From Methanomethylicus sp964513415 (GTDB lineage Archaea > Thermoproteota > Methanomethylicia > Methanomethylicales > Methanomethylicaceae): a DNA stretch of 7,032 nucleotides. Location: assembly GCA_964513415.1 (NCBI GenBank), contig CAZEMX010000102.1, positions 1 through 7,032 of the forward strand, given 5' to 3'. Position numbers and translations under genes: made by a program. The notes below the pieces were generated by a model that did no database searches, had not been told where the DNA came from, and saw only the letters and a program-made list of their open reading frames with translations. This document shows positions 1 through 3,323 of this stretch, one piece after another (the stretch's first letter is position 1; each line of letters starts with the position of its first letter).

Positions 1-1
1 T

Positions 2-286
2 GAGACGAATGGCGCTCGCGCAGAATCACGTTCCGAACAGGGTTGGGGTAAAGACTGGGGCCACGCCAAATGGAGCAAGTCCAAGAAGTACGCGGAGGAC
101 GAGAAGATTGCCGCAGAGCGTGTCGGCTACGGCATGATGTGGTGGGCCAAGTTCCAGAACGGCGAGGAGCGCATCGCTGAGTTGGCATACTGCCGCGCCG
201 ACGATGGTTGGAAAGAGATCGACGACACTCGCCGGAAGATCATGGGCGAGGCGCGGTACGCCGAAGCCTGCGGAAAGCCTGTCTAG
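2..286 (+). CDS. Hypothetical protein, 3' part only (start lies before the window)
   Basis: The frame is open from base 2 to a TAG at 284-286 and gives 94 residues of a protein whose start is outside the window. In-frame ATGs at 134 and 137 are internal and cut off more than 40 coherent residues, so they are unlikely to be the true start. The visible part is hydrophilic, rich in Trp, Lys and Glu, and probably helical (for example GYGMMWWAKFQNGEERIAEL). There is no signal peptide or membrane segment in this part. I do not recognise the family. It is followed by a GC hairpin and then by a small regulator-like gene on the same strand, so it is probably the upstream member of the same early-region gene cluster. 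Coding is supported by the long open frame and its Lys/Glu/Asp-rich composition; function is unknown. Confidence 0.7.
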   Translation, partial: ETNGARAESRSEQGWGKDWGHAKWSKSKKYAEDEKIAAERVGYGMMWWAKFQNGEERIAELAYCRADDGWKEIDDTRRKIMGEARYAEACGKPV

Positions 287-293
287 TCCGTCC

Positions 294-316
294 GCCGGGG
301 TGCCCTCGGCCCCGGC
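294..316 (+). terminator. Possible weak terminator or mRNA hairpin after the first gene
   Basis: GCCGGGG (294-300) pairs perfectly with CCCCGGC (310-316) around a 9-nt loop, 8 nt after the stop codon at 286. Only two T residues follow, so this is a stable hairpin but a poor intrinsic terminator. It could instead protect the 3' end of the message or separate two translation units. Confidence 0.3.
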
Positions 317-352
317 TTCCCGCGCTGCCCTTGACTGGGCCGTGCCGGGATT

Positions 353-550
353 ATGAAGAAGCGCGACACGGCGAAACATCCGGTGAAGATCAGGACGGCG
401 ACGTTCCGGGTGGTTCAGGCGTTCGCGCGGGAGCGGCGTTCGCCGATGGTGGACGCGCTCGCGGTGATCGTGGACGAATGGAAAGCCGGGCGGATCTCCG
501 CCCTCACCCCCACCGCTCGCGGGAGCAAGGAGCAGGGTAAGACGAGTTGA
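353..550 (+). CDS. Small ribbon-helix-helix-like DNA-binding protein (65 aa)
   Basis: A basic 65-residue protein. Residues about 11-45 have the layout of the ribbon-helix-helix (Arc/MetJ) fold: a short strand (VKIRT), a first helix (ATFRVVQAFARERR), a Ser-Pro turn, and a second amphipathic helix (MVDALAVIVDEW). This pattern of an alternating strand, 'R-x-x-x-A-x-E-R' and 'S-x-x-x-x-x-x-x-I-V-x-E' is typical of small phage and antitoxin regulators, which bind operator DNA as dimers through the paired strands. The C-terminal 18 residues are polar and probably disordered. No strong ribosome binding site is visible (GGGA at 347-350 lies too close to the ATG), which lowers certainty about the start. 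No toxin-like partner is evident next door, so an antitoxin role is not supported. A role as a phage transcription regulator is inference. Confidence 0.6.
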   Translation: MKKRDTAKHPVKIRTATFRVVQAFARERRSPMVDALAVIVDEWKAGRISALTPTARGSKEQGKTS

Positions 551-561
551 TTCCTCCCCCG

Positions 562-582
562 CCCCGCGACGGCGCGGCGGGG
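562..582 (+). other. GC-rich hairpin between the regulator-like gene and the next gene
   Basis: CCCCGC (562-567) pairs with GCGGGG (577-582) around a 9-nt GC-rich loop, just after the stop at 548-550. No T-tract follows, so it does not qualify as a standard intrinsic terminator. The rest of the 551-718 gap shows no convincing gene; the next clear element is the AAGGAG ribosome binding site at 705-710. Confidence 0.3.
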
Positions 583-718
583 TCTGTGCGGCGGCGACGA
601 TGCGAGACGACGGCCACGCCGGGCACTCCGAAGTTGACGTAAACCGGGCGGACGCGCCCGAGCCCGCACGCCCCGCCGCACCCCACAAGGTCCGGCGTGG
701 ATTCAAGGAGATTGAAGC

Positions 719-1048
719 ATGGCCGGGAAACTCGATCGCACGTTGGCGGAGTCGCAGTCGCAATTTGTGATGGAGATATGCGCCAAGATGGTCGCTGGGT
801 ACATGCTCCTCAAGATGGGCGACTTCTTTGAGGCCCCCAAGTCGATCCAGTCCACCGCCGAGCGCGTGGCCGCATTAGCTTCTGAGTTGACCGTTGAAAT
901 GCTTGACGTTGGGCGGTTTGGAATCGGCGACACGGACACAACGATCACGGCACGATCCGGCGTCGCCATCCTGAAAGACCGCGCTAAGCGGCTGTACGAC
1001 ATCTGCGACGAGATTGAAAAGTTCCACGAGCATGGAGCCACCACATGA
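719..1048 (+). CDS. Hypothetical protein (109 aa)
   Basis: The start is well supported: AAGGAG (705-710) sits 8 nt before the ATG. The 109-residue product is mostly helical. Residues 1-55 hold an amphipathic helix with SQFVMEICAKMVAGYMLLKM, then a helix ending in AALASELTVEMLDV. A short Gly/Asp/Thr-rich turn (GIGDTDTTITARSG) follows, then a charged C-terminal helix (LKDRAKRLYDICDEIEKF). There is no signal peptide or clear membrane span. I do not recognise the family. Its stop codon overlaps the start of the next gene in an ATGA, so the two are probably translationally coupled. Parts of the gene have a less GC-biased third position than its neighbours, which could reflect a separate origin; this is an impression, not a calculation. 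Confidence 0.8.
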   Translation: MAGKLDRTLAESQSQFVMEICAKMVAGYMLLKMGDFFEAPKSIQSTAERVAALASELTVEMLDVGRFGIGDTDTTITARSGVAILKDRAKRLYDICDEIEKFHEHGATT

Positions 1049-1251
1049 GTCTCCCCCTCCCCACCCCCTCCGCCGAAGCCCGCCGCGCCATCGCCATGCA
1101 GGCGCTGCGCGAGGCGATGGCGCGGCCCAACGAAGGCGTGACGCACCCGCGCGTGCTGGAGGGGTTGATGCGGGACATCGGGGCGGCGAACCTGCGCCCG
1201 AGATTCGATCGGATCGTGCGGCACATGCCGAAAGGAGCGAAGTTGCCATGA
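1045..1251 (+). CDS. Hypothetical small protein (68 aa)
   Basis: The ATG at 1045 overlaps the upstream stop (ATGA), with GGAG at 1034-1037 in front at good spacing. The 68-residue product is basic. A Pro-rich N-terminus (SLPLPTPS) leads into a helix (AEARRAIAMQALREAMARP), followed by a second helical stretch (HPRVLEGLMRDIGAANLRPRF). No cysteine motif, membrane segment or catalytic signature is visible, and I do not recognise a family. Its stop again overlaps the next start (ATGA at 1248-1251). Position and coupling suggest it belongs to the same accessory operon; function is unknown. Confidence 0.7.
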   Translation: MSLPLPTPSAEARRAIAMQALREAMARPNEGVTHPRVLEGLMRDIGAANLRPRFDRIVRHMPKGAKLP

Positions 1252-1586
1252 CCACCGACCACACCACACCGCCCGTCGCCATCGGACCGCGCGGCTACCA
1301 CGTCGATCATCGCGGGCAGCCGGTCGATGGCTTCGATTGGAAGTACGGCCCGCCGCGCGACAATCTCATGCCGCCGAGCGACTACGACGATTCCAGCGAC
1401 CACGCGGTCGATGCGATGCGGTACATGATCGGGCCGGACGGCAAGGTGCGGCCCGAGTTGGCACCACAACCCACCGCCCGCGACCTCGCCCGCTTCGTGC
1501 CGCCGTGGTGGATGGTGCTGGTGGTGATCCTGGTGCTGGCGTTCGTCGCCCTGCGCGCGTGGCAGGCGTGGGGGGGAGGACGATGA
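1248..1586 (+). CDS. Small protein with a C-terminal membrane anchor (112 aa)
   Basis: The start at 1248 is chosen because AAGGAG (1232-1237) precedes it and it overlaps the previous stop as ATGA; the same frame is open further upstream but has no such signal. Residues 1-85 are hydrophilic, with many Asp, Pro and Gly. Residues about 87-106 (WWMVLVVILVLAFVALRAW) form one clear membrane-spanning helix, leaving only a few residues after it, so it looks like a C-terminally anchored membrane protein. Residues 51-60 (DHAVDAMRYM) resemble the 'DHAxDALRY' motif near the C-terminus of many phage terminase large subunits, but nothing else here looks like a terminase. A membrane-associated phage accessory role is possible, but a holin would usually have more than one span and a neighbouring lysis gene, neither of which is seen. 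Confidence 0.75.
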   Translation: MTTDHTTPPVAIGPRGYHVDHRGQPVDGFDWKYGPPRDNLMPPSDYDDSSDHAVDAMRYMIGPDGKVRPELAPQPTARDLARFVPPWWMVLVVILVLAFVALRAWQAWGGGR

Positions 1587-1798
1587 GTACGCATACCGAC
1601 AGCGCCGTTGCTCTGCGGGCCAACGGAGATCAGTTGTGGCACATGATGGAGTCTGAACACTACGAACGGCTCTGCAAAATTGTAGACCGTGGACTTTCTG
1701 ACACGACCGACGTTGCTCTCGCTCTCGGATGCGTCGCGCTCGTGTGCGGCGAAATTACGGTCCGCAAGATCGAACGAAAACTGGAGATAATCCCATGA
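1583..1798 (+). CDS. Hypothetical small protein (71 aa)
   Basis: The ATG at 1583 overlaps the upstream stop (ATGA). A purine-rich GGAGG at 1575-1579 lies unusually close (about 3 nt), so initiation may depend on coupling to the gene before. The 71-residue product has an acidic/amphipathic first half with a His/Met/Trp cluster (LWHMMESEHYERLCKIVDRG) and a hydrophobic helix at about 43-60 (DVALALGCVALVCGEITV), which could be a buried helix or a weak membrane segment. It ends in a basic helix (RKIERKLEII). Two of its three cysteines lie in the hydrophobic stretch, five residues apart. No family is recognised. Confidence 0.65.
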   Translation: MSTHTDSAVALRANGDQLWHMMESEHYERLCKIVDRGLSDTTDVALALGCVALVCGEITVRKIERKLEIIP

Positions 1799-2019
1799 CG
1801 ACCGACGCGGCGGGAGCGGGACGAAAAGCGCCTGACGGCGGCGACTGCGCGGGGTACGGGGCGAGGATGCTGCGCCGCACCATGGCGCTGGCCGACCTCC
1901 GCGCCAAGGCCCGCGAGATTGAGGAGTCGGGCGATGCGGAGTTGCCGCCTGAGGTTGTCGAGGAGCAGGAGGAGCGGCGCGAGGACGAACTGAACTGGCT
2001 GGCGTACCGCCAGCGGTGA
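1795..2019 (+). CDS. Hypothetical charged helical protein (74 aa)
   Basis: The ATG at 1795 overlaps the previous stop (ATGA), and GGAG at 1783-1786 gives a well-spaced ribosome binding site. The first 24 residues are Gly/Ala/Asp-rich and probably disordered. The rest is strongly helical and charged: a basic segment (ARMLRRTMALADLRAKAREIEE) and then an acidic one (VVEEQEERREDELNWLAY) that may form a coiled coil. No family is recognised. The last codons contain a 7-bp stem (1998-2004 with 2008-2014, 3-nt loop). The T-run only begins 7 nt later, so I do not call it a terminator, but it could slow ribosomes or polymerase before the next gene. Confidence 0.65.
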   Translation: MTTDAAGAGRKAPDGGDCAGYGARMLRRTMALADLRAKAREIEESGDAELPPEVVEEQEERREDELNWLAYRQR

Positions 2020-2038
2020 CTTTTACAGGAGATTCACG

Positions 2039-2320
2039 ATGAAGAAGAAGACGGGAAGATCGACACGAATGACGGGCGGTACGGTGGCGCTGGTCAAGGG
2101 GATGGAGTTCTCCGCGCCGCGGAGGAAAGAGTTGAAGGACAATCGATACGTCATGCAGTTTTTCTTGGACGGAGACGGCGTGTACGACTGCCTCAAGACG
2201 ATGGACTCGAACGACAACGAATCTGTGGTCATCGAGAGCCGCGCCGAATTAAAGCGGCTGATCGCGTGGATGGTCGAGGTTGAGAAGTCGTGGCACCTTG
2301 GCGGCGTCTCGTCGTTCTAG
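2039..2320 (+). CDS. Hypothetical protein (93 aa)
   Basis: The start is supported by AGGAG (2027-2031) 7 nt before the ATG, and the gene begins 19 nt after the previous stop. The N-terminus is very basic (MKKKTGRSTR). A probable beta-rich middle follows (GTVALVKGMEFSAP, then NRYVMQFFLDGDGVYDCLKTM), then a helix (ESRAELKRLIAWMVEVEKSW). The middle and end read like a small compact domain, in which strands with 'YVMQFFLDGDGVYDC' precede an amphipathic helix. I do not recognise the family. The basic tail could suggest nucleic-acid binding, which is inference only. Confidence 0.75.
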   Translation: MKKKTGRSTRMTGGTVALVKGMEFSAPRRKELKDNRYVMQFFLDGDGVYDCLKTMDSNDNESVVIESRAELKRLIAWMVEVEKSWHLGGVSSF

Positions 2321-2360
2321 CCACGGGTGGGGGTCTGACCCGACCGACGAGCAGCGGGCG

Positions 2361-2417
2361 ATGGACGAGGAACGCGAGGAGCGGGCGAACCAGGAACGCA
2401 ACAGGAGATGGGCATGA
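2361..2417 (+). CDS. Possible very small ORF upstream of the next gene (18 aa, doubtful)
   Basis: An ATG at 2361 opens an 18-codon frame of almost only charged residues (MDEEREERANQERNRRWA) that ends at TGA 2415-2417, overlapping the next ATG (2414) as ATGA like other genes in this operon. The same frame is open back to 2262 with TTG codons at 2280 and 2298, so a longer form is possible. No good ribosome binding site precedes any of these starts. It could be a leader that couples translation, or a chance frame. Confidence 0.25.
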   Translation: MDEEREERANQERNRRWA

Positions 2418-2698
2418 GCAAAGCGATCGATGACGGCGGACCGGCGTTTCCAGCAACTGTCCAAGAAGACGGTAATGCTCAGTATCCCGAACATTCCGGC
2501 GATGGAGCGGGAACGTTTCTCGGACCCGCTTACGAGCATCCCGGCATGTCTCTGCGCATGTGGTTGGCGGGGCAAGCGATGGCGGGGATGCTCGCCGACG
2601 TTGAAGGCGAGCGAGAACCAGAGGTCTTGGCGAACTGCTCCCTCATGTACGCCGATGCCCTGATTGCAGCTGCCGCGCCAGCCGGGGGGAAGCCGTGA
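2414..2698 (+). CDS. Conserved phage protein of the 'GGPAFP...GMSLR' type (94 aa)
   Basis: Two in-frame ATGs exist (2408 and 2414). AGGAG at 2403-2407 touches the first but is 6 nt from the second, so 2414 is the start. The 94-residue product matches a pattern I know from many phages and prophages: an N-terminal GGPAFP (residues 8-13), a central GMSLR-x-W-x-AGQAxAG (44-58), and a C-terminal YADALIAA (79-86). The family is uncharacterised; its members are short, cytosolic and usually lie among early or accessory genes. Length and motif order fit the family well, and the gene appears intact. Its stop overlaps a GTG start for the next gene. The family assignment is from memory of its motifs and was not confirmed by a search. 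Confidence 0.85.
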   Translation: MSKAIDDGGPAFPATVQEDGNAQYPEHSGDGAGTFLGPAYEHPGMSLRMWLAGQAMAGMLADVEGEREPEVLANCSLMYADALIAAAAPAGGKP

Positions 2699-2910
2699 TC
2701 CCCAAGCGCCGCTGGCACCTGACCGAACGCGAAGCCTTGGCCCACGCCCGGGAGGTCGGCGGCAAGGTCGGCCACTCGACCATCGGCGCCCGCCCGGACC
2801 GATCCAAGGGATTCCACACGGACTGGCTGGAGTCCGGCCCCGGGACACCCGGCGTCGAGTGGGTGCCGCCGCACCTGTCGGACGTGCCGACGCCGCCCGT
2901 GGGATCGTAG
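2695..2910 (+). CDS. Hypothetical protein with GTG start (71 aa), last gene of the operon
   Basis: The GTG at 2695 overlaps the previous stop (GTGA), with a G-rich GGGGGGA (2684-2690) as the likely ribosome binding site. The 71-residue product begins with a basic, aromatic stretch (IPKRRWHLTEREALAHAREV) and is then rich in Gly, Pro, His and Trp (for example HTDWLESGPGTPGVEWVPP). It shows no membrane segment or known catalytic motif, and I do not recognise it. It is the last gene before the strong terminator at 2972-3008, and a short GC palindrome (GCGGGG CT CCCCGC, 2944-2957) lies between them. Confidence 0.6.
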   Translation: MIPKRRWHLTEREALAHAREVGGKVGHSTIGARPDRSKGFHTDWLESGPGTPGVEWVPPHLSDVPTPPVGS

Positions 2911-2971
2911 GGCCAGCAAAGCGTGATTGGAGCGTGGCCGACTGCGGGGCTCCCCGCGGGCCGCGTGTTTG

Positions 2972-3008
2972 ACCCCCGCCGGGGAAGTGCATGACGGCGG
3001 GGGTTTTT
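2972..3008 (+). terminator. Strong rho-independent terminator of the left + operon
   Basis: ACCCCCGCCG (2972-2981) pairs perfectly with CGGCGGGGGT (2995-3004) across a 13-nt loop. Five T residues (3004-3008) follow, the first shared with the stem. The 10-bp GC stem plus T-run is a textbook intrinsic terminator for + transcription. It has no A-tract on the left, so it would not work well for the leftward transcript of the replicase. Confidence 0.88.
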
Positions 3009-3238
3009 CATGCGCTAACAGATACCAATTTGGCGCATTGACACAACTTCCGTGGAGCCTCTACACGCTCCGCGTCTGCTTCTCTCTCCCAATTTTTATC
3101 CTTGCCCCTCCTATTACCTTTTGTTGCGCCAATGCGCCAAAAAGAGAGATAAGGGTAGGAAATACAATGGGTTGCATTTGGCGCAACGCTTGGCGCAACT
3201 TGGCGCAACGCCCCGTATTTGGCGCAACTCGGACCGAC
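3009..3238. other. Gene-free, less GC-rich region; candidate replication origin
   Basis: No convincing gene lies between the + operon terminator and the replicase stop codon. The stretch differs from the rest of the window: 3121-3180 has only 26 G/C in 60 bases, while the flanks are clearly GC-rich. The + strand is pyrimidine-rich at about 3073-3123 and purine-rich at 3139-3162, with short A and T runs that could melt easily. It holds seven of the eight TTGGCGCA(A/T) repeats listed separately. Low-melting DNA next to iteron-like repeats, beside the gene for the replication enzyme, is the usual layout of a phage or plasmid origin. The origin function is inference. Confidence 0.55.
3029..3141. 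repeat. 12-bp perfect inverted repeat within the repeat cluster
   Basis: TTTGGCGCATTG (3029-3040) is the exact reverse complement of CAATGCGCCAAA (3130-3141), with 89 nt between. Both arms contain the TTGGCGCAT variant of the repeat. The arms are too far apart for a typical terminator but could bind a protein in opposite orientations or form a cruciform when supercoiled. Confidence 0.75.
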
Positions 3239-3322
3239 TCAAACCGGGATGTCGTGCTTTTCGGTCCAGAGCCAGACACGGCCACCGTCCGCCGACGACC
3301 GATCATCGGCGAGTTGCGCCAA
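3030..3322. repeat. Cluster of eight TTGGCGCA(A/T) repeats (iteron-like)
   Basis: TTGGCGCAA occurs exactly on the + strand at 3178-3186, 3190-3198, 3200-3208 and 3219-3227, and on the - strand at 3124-3132 and 3314-3322. TTGGCGCAT, one base different, is at 3030-3037 (+, extending to 3038) and 3132-3140 (-). The four + copies are 12, 10 and 19 bp apart, close to one or two helical turns. Flanking bases are also partly shared (most full copies continue into C, and T or C often precedes). I found no other exact 9-mer copy in the window, only 8-of-9 matches inside genes (779-786, 6184-6191). The last copy lies inside the replicase gene and encodes Leu-Ala-Gln. Confidence 0.85.
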
Positions 3323-3323
3323 A
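3218..3323. repeat. 14-bp perfect inverted repeat spanning the replicase stop codon
   Basis: TTTGGCGCAACTCG (3218-3231) is the exact reverse complement of CGAGTTGCGCCAAA (3310-3323), with 78 nt between. The replicase stop codon (3239-3241) and its last 22 or so codons lie between the arms. The right arm is coding; the left arm is just beyond the stop. Confidence 0.8.

Noticed and set aside
331..357. TTGACT and TATGAA as a promoter before the ribbon-helix-helix gene
   Set aside because: Spacing is only 15 nt and the -10 box would overlap the ATG at 353, so the transcript would start inside the gene.
26..763. Long - strand open frame (245 codons) opposite the first small genes
   Set aside because: Arg/Pro/Ala-rich translation typical of a GC-rich shadow frame. 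It runs across three + strand genes or gaps and has no recognisable domain.
600..770. + strand frame of 56 codons starting at ATG 600
   Set aside because: No ribosome binding site, disordered Pro/Ala/Arg composition, and it overlaps the well-supported start at 719 out of frame.
1998..2026. Hairpin (7-bp stem, 3-nt loop) plus TTTT as an intrinsic terminator
   Set aside because: The T-run starts 7 nt after the stem and the next gene has its ribosome binding site directly after, so termination here is unlikely.
2249..2992. Long - strand open frame (247 codons) opposite the end of the left operon
   Set aside because: Low-complexity Arg/Gly/Pro composition, and it lies fully opposite genes with good ribosome binding sites and a recognised family member.
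3008..3208. - strand frame of 66 codons through the repeat cluster
   Set aside because: Its sequence is largely the repeat read as Val-Ala-Pro-type codons and it has no family match. It is better explained as non-coding origin-like DNA.
3030..3322. Repeat cluster as a CRISPR array
   Set aside because: Repeats are only 9 bp, on both strands and irregularly spaced by about 10-90 bp, with no spacer-sized regularity and no cas genes.
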